Origin: 630D-37 sp037478835
GTDB lineage: Bacteria > Chloroflexota > Anaerolineae > Anaerolineales > Villigracilaceae
Direction: 5' to 3'
NCBI GenBank assembly: GCA_037478835.1
Contig: JBBFLV010000012.1
Location: forward strand, 1-56,781
Length of the DNA: 56,781 nt
Below, piece after piece: positions 26,211 through 34,686 of the stretch. The first letter of the stretch is position 1, and each line of letters opens with the position of its first letter. The notes below the pieces were generated by a model. It had not been told where the DNA came from and made no database searches. It was given only the letters and a program-made list of their open reading frames with translations. Both the position numbers and the translations under genes were made by a program.

Positions 26211-28174
26211 GCGCAGAAGGCGTCTATCTTCACGATATTCCCCTCAGCGAGGCGCTGAGCCGCATGGAAGCGGCTTTGAAGGAGGCCGGTCTGTGGGGCG
26301 TGTTGGGCAAGGAGGAGATTCCCCTGAACGAGGCCGCTCTGGGGCGCGTGCTGGCCGAGCCGATCTGGGCGCGCCTTTCTTCCCCGCATTATCACGCCGC
26401 GGCCATGGATGGCTTTGCCATCCGTGCCGAAGAAACCGCCCATGCCCAGCCGACGACGCCGGTCGTCTTGCGACAGTTCCAGTACGTAGATACCGGCGAT
26501 CCGCTTCCACCTTGGGCGAATGCGGTGGTGCCGATCGAGAACGTTGAGGCCCTGGATGATGAGGGACGGATCGCCACCAATCCGCGTCGACCGGCGATCT
26601 TGCGCCTGCGGGCGGCGCTGGTGCCTTGGAGCCATGTGCGTCCGATGGGGGAGGATATCGTTGCCACCGAGCTGGTGTTGCCGGCCGGTCATGTCTTGCG
26701 TCCGGTGGATTTGGGAGCGATTGCCGCCGCGGGGCATACCACGATCGTGGTGGCGCGCCGGCCGCGCGTCGCCATTTTGCCCACCGGCAGCGAGCTCGTG
26801 CCGATCGGCACCCAGGTGCGTCCCGGCGATATTCTGGAATACAACTCGCTGGTGCTGGCGGCGCAGGTGCAGATGATGGGCGGCCTGCCGCAACGCTTTC
26901 CGATCACCCCGGATGACTTTGAGCAGATTTGCGCGCGGGTGGATGAGGCGCGGCGTGAGTACGATCTCATTCTGCTCAATGCTGGTTCTTCGGCCGGCTC
27001 GGAGGATTTTTCGGCGCGCGTGGTAGCCAAGCTCGGCCGATTACTCGTCCATGGCGTGGCCGTCCGTCCCGGACATCCGGTGATCCTAGGGATTCTGCCT
27101 CCATGGCAGGAGGGCCGGCCGGCGGTGCCGATCATTGGAGTGCCCGGCTACCCGGTTTCGGCCGCTTTGACCGTTGAAATCTTCGTCGAACCGCTCTTGG
27201 CGCGCTGGCTGGGGCGGGCCAGGCAGGAACTTCCCACCATCGAGGCAATGCTCACCCGGAAGATCACCTCGCCACCGGGAGATGACGATTACGTGCGCGT
27301 GGCGGTAGGACGCGTTGGCGAACGGGTGCTGGCCGCGCCGCTTTCGCGTGGGGCCGGTGTGATCACGTCGCTGGTGCGTGCCGATGGCCTGGTGATCCTG
27401 GGGCGCGGCGTGCAAGGGGCGGAAGCCGGTGAGAAGGTCACCGTCCATCTTTATCGCTCGCCGTCGGAGATCGAGCGCACCATCTTCGCCATTGGCTCGC
27501 ATGATATGACCTTGGACCTGATGGCGCAGTTCCTGGCGGAACGTCAACGGCGCTTGGCTTCGGCCAACGTGGGTTCGCTGGGCGGTTTGCTCGCACTCAA
27601 GCGCGGCGAAGCGCACCTGGCCGGCTCGCATTTGCTCGATCCGCAAAGCGGAGAGTACAATCTCTCGTACATCCGTCGCTACCTGAGCGGAGTGCCGGTC
27701 GTGGTCATCGGTTTTCTAAAGCGCCAGCAGGGTTTGGTAGTGGCGCGCGGCAACCCGAAAGGGATTCGCACCCTGGAGGATCTGACGCGCTCGGATGTGA
27801 CTTTCGTCAATCGCCAACGTGGTGCCGGCACACGAATCCTGCTCGATTATCATCTGGAGCAAAAAGGCATTTCCACCGAAGCGATTTCCGGCTACAATCA
27901 AGAGGAGTATACGCATTTGAGCGTTGCGGCCGCTGTCGCTTCCGGGCGCGCCGATTGTGGGTTGGCGATCGCCGCGGCGGCGCAGGCGCTCGACTTGGAC
28001 TTTATCCCGCTCTTCGAGGAGCGGTATGATTTGATCATCCCGCGCGAACATTATGAGAGCCCACTCCTGGCACCGCTTCTGGACCTGTTGCAGGAATTTG
28101 CGTTCCGTGAGGCTGTGAGCCGGTTGCCGGGCTATGATGTGACCCCGATGGGAACTTTAATTGCGGAGTTATGA
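26207..28174 (+). CDS. MoeA fused to a periplasmic-binding-protein-like domain
   Basis: 655 residues. Residues about 1-415 form a second MoeA (AAAMDGFAIRAEE, LLNAGSSAGSEDFSARVV, GVPGYPVSAALTVEIF). Residues about 425-640 form a LysR/ModA-like binding domain (SLGGLLALKRGEAHLAGSHLL, GAGTRILLDYHL, ASGRADCGLAI). This fusion is known in anaerobes and archaea beside a plain MoeA, with the second domain thought to bind molybdate or tungstate or to regulate its use. The ATG overlaps the moeA stop (ATGA). Confidence 0.92.
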   Translation: MSAEGVYLHDIPLSEALSRMEAALKEAGLWGVLGKEEIPLNEAALGRVLAEPIWARLSSPHYHAAAMDGFAIRAEETAHAQPTTPVVLRQFQYVDTGDPLPPWANAVVPIENVEALDDEGRIATNPRRPAILRLRAALVPWSHVRPMGEDIVATELVLPAGHVLRPVDLGAIAAAGHTTIVVARRPRVAILPTGSELVPIGTQVRPGDILEYNSLVLAAQVQMMGGLPQRFPITPDDFEQICARVDEARREYDLILLNAGSSAGSEDFSARVVAKLGRLLVHGVAVRPGHPVILGILPPWQEGRPAVPIIGVPGYPVSAALTVEIFVEPLLARWLGRARQELPTIEAMLTRKITSPPGDDDYVRVAVGRVGERVLAAPLSRGAGVITSLVRADGLVILGRGVQGAEAGEKVTVHLYRSPSEIERTIFAIGSHDMTLDLMAQFLAERQRRLASANVGSLGGLLALKRGEAHLAGSHLLDPQSGEYNLSYIRRYLSGVPVVVIGFLKRQQGLVVARGNPKGIRTLEDLTRSDVTFVNRQRGAGTRILLDYHLEQKGISTEAISGYNQEEYTHLSVAAAVASGRADCGLAIAAAAQALDLDFIPLFEERYDLIIPREHYESPLLAPLLDLLQEFAFREAVSRLPGYDVTPMGTLIAEL

Positions 28175-28178
28175 ACCG

Positions 28179-28547
28179 ATGAGTACTGCGATTGTGATTG
28201 ATGACAACCGTCAAACGGCCGATACGTTGGCCCAAATGCTTCGGGTACTGGGCTTTGATGCCCGTCCGGCCTATGGACCTTCGCCGGCCATCACCTTACT
28301 AGGGCACATGATCCCCGATCTGGTCCTTTTGGACATCAATATGCCGGGGATTGATGGGTTGGAGGTGCTGGCCTATTTGCGCCGTGAGCCGCGTCTGATG
28401 ACGGTGCCGGTGATCGTGGTCACCTCGGACGATCAGCCGGAAACGCGTCAGCGCGCTTGTCACGTTGGCGCGCAGGGGTTCCTCACCAAGCCGGTTACGT
28501 TGGATATTCTCGAAGCTGAACTGAAACGCTTGGGTTTGACGGTCTAA
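28179..28547 (+). CDS. Single-domain response-regulator receiver
   Basis: 122 residues, a complete receiver fold: acidic pair D8/D9 (VIDD), phosphoacceptor D52 (LLDINMPG), T82 and K104 (TKPV). No output domain is present. The ATG at 28179 has GCGGAG about 10 bases upstream and starts 4 bases after the MoeA-fusion stop. No partner kinase is adjacent. Confidence 0.88.
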   Translation: MSTAIVIDDNRQTADTLAQMLRVLGFDARPAYGPSPAITLLGHMIPDLVLLDINMPGIDGLEVLAYLRREPRLMTVPVIVVTSDDQPETRQRACHVGAQGFLTKPVTLDILEAELKRLGLTV

Positions 28548-28548
28548 T

Positions 28549-29424
28549 ATGCGATTGCGCGCCGATTTGACTCTCCTCCTGGTTTCGTTCCTGTGGGGAG
28601 GTGCTTTCGTTGCCCAACGATTGGCAGGGCAGAGCGGGAGCGTTTATCTCTTCAATGCCGCTCGCTTTGCCCTGGCCTTTTTGCTCCTTGTGCCGTTGTT
28701 GCGTCGGCGCTCTTTGCCGCGCACCGCATGGCCTTGGGTGCTCCTGGCCGGGGGGGTGCTTTTTCTTGCAAGCGCCTTTCAGCAGGCCGGGGTGAAGACG
28801 ACCACCGCGGCCAATGCCGGCTTTATCACCAGTCTGTACGTTGTCTTTGTGCCACTGGTGCTCTTCCTCTTCTGGCGCGAGCGACCTTCTGTGTTTACGC
28901 TATGGGCACTGCTACCGGCGCTGGTGGGCACCTATTTGCTTTCCACCGGTGGCCGTTTTCAGGCGCGCCAGGGGGATTTGTTGGAATTGATCGGAGCACT
29001 TTTCTGGGCATTCCATGTGATTTTGCTCGGTAAAGTGGCCAGCCGCTACGACCCGCTATATTTTTCGATCGGGCAGTTACTGGTCAGTGCCGTGCTCAAT
29101 GCGCTGACCGGCTTGTTCTGGGAACGCTGGGCGGTGCCAGATTTCTGGCCTTGGCTCGGAGCGGTAGTCTATACCGCAGTTTTCTCCCTGGCGATGGGGT
29201 ATACCTTGCAGATCTGGGCACAGCGCCACACACCGCCCGCCGATGCCGCGCTGATCTTGAGCCTGGAGTCCGTTTTTGCTTCGCTGGCCGGTTGGGTTTT
29301 CCTGGGTGAAGCACTTTCCCTTACGCAGAGCGTCGGTGCAGGTCTGATCTTCGGTGCCGTGATCCTTTCCCAATGGCCGACCCTACGCGCTCATGCTGCG
29401 CCGGCTGCCGAAAGTGCAGATTGA
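28549..29424 (+). CDS. EamA/DMT-family transporter
   Basis: 291 residues with ten predicted membrane helices in two EamA repeats: LVSFLWGGAFVAQRLA opens the first, and LLELIGALFWAFHVILLGKVASRYD the second. The end LSLESVFASLAGWVFLGEALSLTQSVGAGLIFGAVIL is characteristic. Family members move metabolites or amino acids; the substrate is unknown. It begins one base after the receiver's stop. Confidence 0.9.
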   Translation: MRLRADLTLLLVSFLWGGAFVAQRLAGQSGSVYLFNAARFALAFLLLVPLLRRRSLPRTAWPWVLLAGGVLFLASAFQQAGVKTTTAANAGFITSLYVVFVPLVLFLFWRERPSVFTLWALLPALVGTYLLSTGGRFQARQGDLLELIGALFWAFHVILLGKVASRYDPLYFSIGQLLVSAVLNALTGLFWERWAVPDFWPWLGAVVYTAVFSLAMGYTLQIWAQRHTPPADAALILSLESVFASLAGWVFLGEALSLTQSVGAGLIFGAVILSQWPTLRAHAAPAAESAD

Positions 29425-29557
29425 AGCGGTCTTTACCGTGACCGACTTTGCGGATGACAAATTGCTCGTCGGTGTAAAACTTTTGTGTCCTCGCCATCGG
29501 GAAAGGCTCTACAGTCTCAACATCAACGTTTGGAGGCAACATAGATGTTGCGCGTGA
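29393..29557 (+). CDS. Possible 54-residue small ORF
   Basis: An ATG at 29393, inside the end of the transporter gene in another frame, opens 54 codons to a TGA at 29555-29557 just inside the lipid-kinase gene. The peptide has a plausible hydrophobic/charged mix (VQIEAVFTVTDFADDKLLVGVKLL) and fills the only gap on this stretch. There is no clear ribosome-binding site and no family I recognise. It may be chance. Confidence 0.2.
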   Translation: MLRRLPKVQIEAVFTVTDFADDKLLVGVKLLCPRHRERLYSLNINVWRQHRCCA

Positions 29558-30450
29558 TCCTGAACCCCTATTCCAATCGCTGGCGCGCCCGTGAACGCTG
29601 GCCGCAGGCGGAAGAAGCGCTACGGAAGGCCGGGCTAGACTTTGATCTGGTGATCTCCCGGCGCAAAGGGCACATCGTGGAGCTGGCCGAGCAGGCGATC
29701 CGCGAGGGCGCGAGCGGCATCATCGTGGCCGGTGGGGATGGTTCAATCGGCGAGGCGGTGAACGGCATGATCCGCGCCCTGGGGTCCGTGGATGCCCCTT
29801 TGCCGCCCCTCGGCATTCTACCCCTGGGTTCGGCGAATGATTTCGTCTGCAACATCGGCCTGCCGCTCGATCTCTTCCAGGCAGCGCAGGTGATCGCGCA
29901 AGGGAAGACGGAGCAGTTCGATCTTTGTCAATGCAACGAGCGCTATTTCGTCAATAATTCGGCCATCGGACTAGAGCCGTATGTCACGACCAAGCATGAG
30001 CGCATCGAATGGATCAAAGGGCAGACGCGATATATCGTAGCCGCCTTGTGGGCGATTGCCGAAGGTCCCGGCTGGGAAGCGCATATCGAGTGGGAAGGGG
30101 GCACGTATGATGGGCCGATCACCCTGCTTTCGGTGGGAAATGCACCGCGCACCGGCGGCGCGTTTTATATGACTCCACATGCCGATCCGCGCGATGGACG
30201 TTTGACGTTTGTGTTCGGCTATCGTTCGTCTCGGTTGGCGTTGCTTCAGGTCATGCCGGCGACAATGAAACCGGGGGCAGGCAACTATGTAGAACTGCCT
30301 GGAGTCTATGAATACCATACTTCTTTCGTGAAGATCGCTTTGAAGAAACCCTCTCCGGCGCATACGGATGGCGAGCTTTTTGACGAATGGTTGCAGCATC
30401 TGGAATATCGTATCCATCCCGGACGTTTGACCGTCTACGTAGCACGTTGA
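29545..30450 (+). CDS. Diacylglycerol kinase-family lipid kinase (YegS/BmrU-like)
   Basis: 301 residues. It shows the family start VILNPYSNRWRARERW, the nucleotide-binding GIIVAGGDGSIGEAVNGM and GILPLGSANDFVCNIGLP, and the C-terminal HTDGELF. It phosphorylates a lipid hydroxyl with ATP at the membrane surface; the exact lipid is unknown. GGAGG lies just before the ATG at 29545. It leads into two membrane glycosyltransferase-like genes, consistent with a lipid or envelope role. Confidence 0.9.
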   Translation: MLRVILNPYSNRWRARERWPQAEEALRKAGLDFDLVISRRKGHIVELAEQAIREGASGIIVAGGDGSIGEAVNGMIRALGSVDAPLPPLGILPLGSANDFVCNIGLPLDLFQAAQVIAQGKTEQFDLCQCNERYFVNNSAIGLEPYVTTKHERIEWIKGQTRYIVAALWAIAEGPGWEAHIEWEGGTYDGPITLLSVGNAPRTGGAFYMTPHADPRDGRLTFVFGYRSSRLALLQVMPATMKPGAGNYVELPGVYEYHTSFVKIALKKPSPAHTDGELFDEWLQHLEYRIHPGRLTVYVAR

Positions 30451-30453
30451 TGT

Positions 30454-31701
30454 ATGCATAGAAGCCGCCGTCGTCCACCGTTTCCGTGGGGGCTCGTATT
30501 GGGGGGAGCCTTTTTGCTGATCGTGCTGGTGAGCCTGAATTTTTACCTGCTTCAGCGTTTGCAGGGCGGTGGTGAGATGCGCTTTCTCTGGGAGGGATTG
30601 CGCCTTTTCTGGTATTCGGATGCCGATCTGTATTCGCAGGTTCAATCCCAACCGTTACGTTCCGGTTTTGAACAGGTGACGGCCTTTGCCGTGCGCCGCT
30701 TCGACGTGCCGTTGCCGTTTTTGCTTTTGCTTTCGCCGCTTGTCCTGCTCCCTTCCGGCGAATGGGCGGCTGCGGTTGGCTTGCTCGTGCTGGAAGTGGC
30801 GATTCCGTTGACCCTCTTCCTGGCCCTGCAGATGGCGGAATGGCCGTTGCGGCGCATCTGGCAGGTCGGTTTGCTCCTGCTGGCGGTTTTCTGGCCGTAT
30901 TCTTTCCTGGGGTGGAAGCAGGTGGCGCCTTTTTGGCTCTTCCTGGCGCTGCTTCATCTGGGATTGCTGGCCTTCCGCTCCCGACAGGATGAGCTGGCCG
31001 GTGCGATCTGGTCGCTGCTGACCCTGCGCTGGGAAGCAACGGCAGGCGCGCTCCTTTTCTTGACCTTTTACGTGGTGCGCAAACGTCGTTGGCGGGTGCT
31101 GGCCGGGGCGGGGATGTTCCTTTTCCTGATCTACAATGTGGCCTTTCTGATCACACCCGGATGGTTTTTGCCTTTCCTGCGGGCGGTCGCGTTCAATCTG
31201 CGACAGGGATTTGGGCTTGACCTGATGGCCGGCTTGCTCGCGTTTTTCCCACCTTTGCCTTTTTCTCCGACCTGGGCTTTGCGGCTAGGGGTATATGCCT
31301 GGCTGATCCTGGAATGGCGGCTGGCCTCGCTGGAGGAGCGCCCGCTGGCCTTTTATTGGACCCTGAACCTGACCCTCGCGCTGACGCCGTTCCTCGGCCT
31401 GCGCACGGACGCGCCCGAACTGACGATGCTCTTTCCATCACTGCTCGTCATTGCGGCCTTGACCTGGAAGCGTTGGCCGCGCTATGGGCTTTGGTTGCCC
31501 TTTTTGCTGTTGTTGGTTGGGTTTTCCGTCCCTTGGGCGCTCTGGCGCCAGGCGCTCACCTTCCCACAAGAGGAACGCTGGATGCAGGCGTTTTATCTTT
31601 TCCCCTCCGCCTTCGCGCTGATCGGGCTTTATTGGCTGCGCTGGTCGCTCTTTCGCCCGCGCACCTGGCTGGACCGAGTCCGTTCCGGGGATGTGATCTG
31701 A
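30454..31701 (+). CDS. Polytopic membrane protein, GT87/DUF2029-like
   Basis: 415 residues with about ten hydrophobic helices and a short basic N-terminus. The first extracellular loop includes EGLRLFWYSDADLYSQ, where acidic residues could bind a polyprenyl-phosphate sugar as in GT-C enzymes. GT-C membership is an inference from topology and this loop. It starts 3 bases after the lipid kinase and is followed by a second such protein 9 bases on. Confidence 0.6.
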   Translation: MHRSRRRPPFPWGLVLGGAFLLIVLVSLNFYLLQRLQGGGEMRFLWEGLRLFWYSDADLYSQVQSQPLRSGFEQVTAFAVRRFDVPLPFLLLLSPLVLLPSGEWAAAVGLLVLEVAIPLTLFLALQMAEWPLRRIWQVGLLLLAVFWPYSFLGWKQVAPFWLFLALLHLGLLAFRSRQDELAGAIWSLLTLRWEATAGALLFLTFYVVRKRRWRVLAGAGMFLFLIYNVAFLITPGWFLPFLRAVAFNLRQGFGLDLMAGLLAFFPPLPFSPTWALRLGVYAWLILEWRLASLEERPLAFYWTLNLTLALTPFLGLRTDAPELTMLFPSLLVIAALTWKRWPRYGLWLPFLLLLVGFSVPWALWRQALTFPQEERWMQAFYLFPSAFALIGLYWLRWSLFRPRTWLDRVRSGDVI

Positions 31702-31710
31702 GAGGTCGGC

Positions 31711-33267
31711 ATGTCGCTTCGCCGCTATGGCTTGCTCTGGTTGTTGGGCTTGATGCTTTCGCTGGGTGTGGCGGCGCTCCAACCGTTCCCCGGTTACCTG
31801 GATGCCGCCTACTATTTCGGGGGCGGGTTACAGTTGGCGCGCGGTCAGGGCTTTACCGAGCCTTATATCTGGACGTATCTAGACGATCCGGCAGGATTGC
31901 CGCACCCTTCGCATGGCTACTGGATGCCGCTGGCCTCCATCCTGAGCGCATTGGGGATGTGGCTCAGTGGTCAAGAGACGTTTGCCGCCGGGCGGCTCGT
32001 TTTTATCCTGTTGGCCTCGCTCATTCCGCCGCTCACCGCTCGTCTGGCTTTTGCGCTCACCTGCGATCGCGTTTTGGCCTGGATGGCCGGCTTTCTGGCA
32101 CTCTTCAGCGGTTATTATGCCTCCTTCCTGTCCACGACGGATAATTTCTCGCCCTACATGGTACTGGGGGCGCTCTTTTTTCTCCTCCTTTCCCCATCCG
32201 GGGCGCAGCCGTGGCGCTTCTTCTTTCTGGGGGTTTTAGCCGGCCTCTTGAACCTGGCTCGCAGTGACGGTGTGCTCTGGTTGGTGATTGCCTTGTTGGC
32301 TGCTTTTCGCATAGGCAAAGGGAGCGAAGGAAATTCCGGGTCCCTTTGGCGCTCTTCCCTGTTGCGCGGGGCAGCGGTCTTGGTGGGGTTCTTGCCGATC
32401 ATGGGCCCCTGGTATGCGCGCAACCTTCAGGTATACGGTGCTCCCTTTTCCCCGGCTACCTCGCGAACCCTCTGGCTGCGATTCTATAACGAAACCTTTA
32501 TCTATCCGCCTGATCTTCTCACTCCACAACATCTTTTGGCAAGCGGCTGGAAGGCGATGTTGGAGGCACGCCTTTGGGCACTGTGGCAGAACGCGCAGAC
32601 GGCCTTTGCCGTGCAGGGATTGGTGTTGCTCTTTCCCTTGATCCTGATCGGCTTCTGGAAGCATCGCCACGATCTTCGGGTGCAGCTAGGAGCATTGGCC
32701 TGGGGAGCGCTTTACTTGGTCCTCTCGCTGATTTTCCCCTTTGCCGGGGCGCGCGGCGGCTTTTTCCACGCCGTGGCTGCACTGCAGCCGCTTTGGTTTG
32801 CGTTGGCGGCGGTCGGGTTCGAGGCGCTCCTGAGCTGGGCGGCGCGTCGGCGCGGCTGGTATCTCCCCGAAGCGCAACGCGTCTTCCGTCCGGCGCTGAT
32901 TCTCTTCGTTGCCCTTTTGACGGGGTATCTGATCTGGGGGCGGGTGATCCGCTCGGGCTGGGGAGAGGGGGAACAAGTCTACCCGGCCGTGGAGCGTTTG
33001 CTGGTGGAGATCAACGCGCCGGCGCAGGCGCCGATCCTGGTGCTAAACCCGCCGGCGTATTACATTATGACCGGTCGACCGGCTGTGGTGCACCCTTATG
33101 CCGATGAGAACGGATTGCTGGATGTGGCGCGGCGCTACGGGGTGCGCTATTTAGCTTTGGAACCCGATTCCGCTTCGCTTCCTTTCTACAGCGCTATCCC
33201 CAATTCCCCCCATTTTCGCTACTTGGGCGCAATCGGGGCGATCCGGCTGTTTGAGATCTTGCCTTGA
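31711..33267 (+). CDS. GT39-like polytopic membrane glycosyltransferase
   Basis: 518 residues with about eleven membrane helices. A loop after helix 1 has PGYLDAAYYFGGGLQLARGQGF, resembling the catalytic aspartate region of GT-C transferases such as dolichyl-phosphate-mannose enzymes. A later SHGYWMPLAS segment and a C-terminal soluble part (MTGRPAVVHPYADENGLLDVARRYGVRYLALE) are typical. Donor and acceptor are unknown. It is the last gene before an AT-rich gap and the cas island. Confidence 0.7.
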   Translation: MSLRRYGLLWLLGLMLSLGVAALQPFPGYLDAAYYFGGGLQLARGQGFTEPYIWTYLDDPAGLPHPSHGYWMPLASILSALGMWLSGQETFAAGRLVFILLASLIPPLTARLAFALTCDRVLAWMAGFLALFSGYYASFLSTTDNFSPYMVLGALFFLLLSPSGAQPWRFFFLGVLAGLLNLARSDGVLWLVIALLAAFRIGKGSEGNSGSLWRSSLLRGAAVLVGFLPIMGPWYARNLQVYGAPFSPATSRTLWLRFYNETFIYPPDLLTPQHLLASGWKAMLEARLWALWQNAQTAFAVQGLVLLFPLILIGFWKHRHDLRVQLGALAWGALYLVLSLIFPFAGARGGFFHAVAALQPLWFALAAVGFEALLSWAARRRGWYLPEAQRVFRPALILFVALLTGYLIWGRVIRSGWGEGEQVYPAVERLLVEINAPAQAPILVLNPPAYYIMTGRPAVVHPYADENGLLDVARRYGVRYLALEPDSASLPFYSAIPNSPHFRYLGAIGAIRLFEILP

Positions 33268-33633
33268 GATGGATAAGCATCGATTTTTCGGCAATTACCG
33301 AAGCTCTTGGATGAATTCTTCAATGTGATCGAGCAAGTTTGCTCTTCTGCGACGAGGGAATGGATCAAGTCGAGGTATCTACTCTTTTCTCCTGCGCTTT
33401 TTGTAGATTTCCTGATAAAATTATAATGACTCTTTTGCAAAAAGGACAAGATTTCTATAGAACAATTTCTCGGACAAAATTTTTATGAACGAAAACACAA
33501 GAATCCGTGTTTATCCGTAGCATCCGCGTTGATCCGTGTCCTATTCTGATAAAGTTTTTGCGATAGGGTATCGTTTTTGTAGTCAATCCAATCTTGTCAG
33601 TGTACATTCCCTTTTTGCTCAGTGAGTCAAGGT
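33268..33633. other. AT-rich 366-base gap at the left edge of the cas island
   Basis: No convincing gene. The stretch is visibly AT-richer than both sides. Short near-repeats (TTTATCCGTAGC, CATCCGCGTTG, ATCCGTGTCC) lie at about 33508-33541. A possible promoter for the cas genes has TTGTAG at 33401-33406 and TATAAT at 33422-33427, but the 15-base spacing is short. Minus-strand open frames here overlap both neighbours and look accidental. Confidence 0.5.
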
Positions 33634-34647
33634 ATGCCTCGTGGCAACCGCGAAAGTGAATGGCTGGTTTTGAGCCGTTGCCTGGCGATCCTAAGCCGCT
33701 TGAAGCAGGGGTCGGCAAGTGGGGAGGAGTTGATGCAAGCGGTCGAGGTTGAATTGCCGGGGGCTTACCCTCCGTCTCCTTCGGCGCGCAGGGAAGCGTT
33801 CAAACGCGATCGGCAAAAGTTGCGCGAATTTCTGCGCGTCGATTTGACCTATGCGAATGGCAAATATGAGCTCAAGGATTTGGGGCCGTTTTTCTCCGTT
33901 CAACTTTCGCCGGAGAGCCTAGAAGCGATGATGACGCTAATGGTGACCTTTGAAGGGGATGTCGATCATGCTTATGTGCGGCATTTTTTAGAGGAAGTTG
34001 CCCGCCTATTGCCACCCGAACAGCGCATTTCGTTGGAGAACCCGGATAGCATTGTCAGCTATGACATTTTGCAACATGTGGACCCGAATCACATTCCTCG
34101 GCGGGTGTGGGAGACGGTGCGGCGCGCCAAGCGGACCCGGCGCGAACTGGAGTTTAACTACCTTTCGCCACGTTATCGAGATGGCCAACCGCGTCGTTTT
34201 CGCGTGGCGCCGCTGCGCATTAAGTTTCAATGGGGGCATTTTTACCTTTTGGGCTATGTGCTTTCCGAGCGGGTTTTGGAGGACCCCTATCGCCGCTTTC
34301 GCCTGGGGTATATACAGGACGACGAAGCGCTGCGCGTTTTGCCGAACGTGATCGGCAGACCGTTTCGGCGGCCGCCGCGCTACGAGGTCCACTATCGCCT
34401 GCTCGAGCATCTGGGGCGCGGTGCAGTGAGCCGGCACTTTGACGAGATGCAGATCACACATCTGGAAGATGGCAGCCTCGAAGTGCGCGCCGTGACGGAC
34501 GATCTCTTTGCTGCCGAGCGCATTTTGCTAAGTTACGGTCAATATTGCGTGGTGTTGGGCGGCCCAGAGCTGGTAGCGCGCATGCGCCGGGCTATCGAGG
34601 GCATGTATCACAATCTGCAAAATTCCCCGCCGCTCGCAGGGGAGTAG
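33634..34647 (+). CDS. WYL-domain transcriptional regulator of the cas locus
   Basis: 337 residues from the ATG at 33634 (a GTG lies 12 bases upstream in frame). An N-terminal winged helix (SRCLAILSRLKQG; the segment around RREAFKRDRQKLREFL) is followed by a WYL-type ligand-binding domain with ELEFNYLSPRYRDGQPRRFRVAPLRIKFQWGHFYLLGYVL, then a WCX-like C-terminal part. WYL regulators typically stand at the head of type I-D loci, where one acts as a repressor of the array and cas genes. Here it is first in a same-strand run of cas genes. Confidence 0.88.
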   Translation: MPRGNRESEWLVLSRCLAILSRLKQGSASGEELMQAVEVELPGAYPPSPSARREAFKRDRQKLREFLRVDLTYANGKYELKDLGPFFSVQLSPESLEAMMTLMVTFEGDVDHAYVRHFLEEVARLLPPEQRISLENPDSIVSYDILQHVDPNHIPRRVWETVRRAKRTRRELEFNYLSPRYRDGQPRRFRVAPLRIKFQWGHFYLLGYVLSERVLEDPYRRFRLGYIQDDEALRVLPNVIGRPFRRPPRYEVHYRLLEHLGRGAVSRHFDEMQITHLEDGSLEVRAVTDDLFAAERILLSYGQYCVVLGGPELVARMRRAIEGMYHNLQNSPPLAGE

Positions 34648-34686
34648 GTCACACTTGTGCCCCTGGGGAGGTGGTATGATGGAAGT

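Noticed and set aside
29321..29542. 73-residue minus-strand frame between the transporter and the lipid kinase
   Set aside because: Half of it lies opposite the transporter gene, with no ribosome-binding site and no family; the plus-strand 54-codon frame is only slightly better.
31314..32144. 276-residue Ala/Arg-rich plus-strand frame
   Set aside because: Runs across the end of one membrane protein and the start of the next in another frame; composition is that of an antiphase frame.
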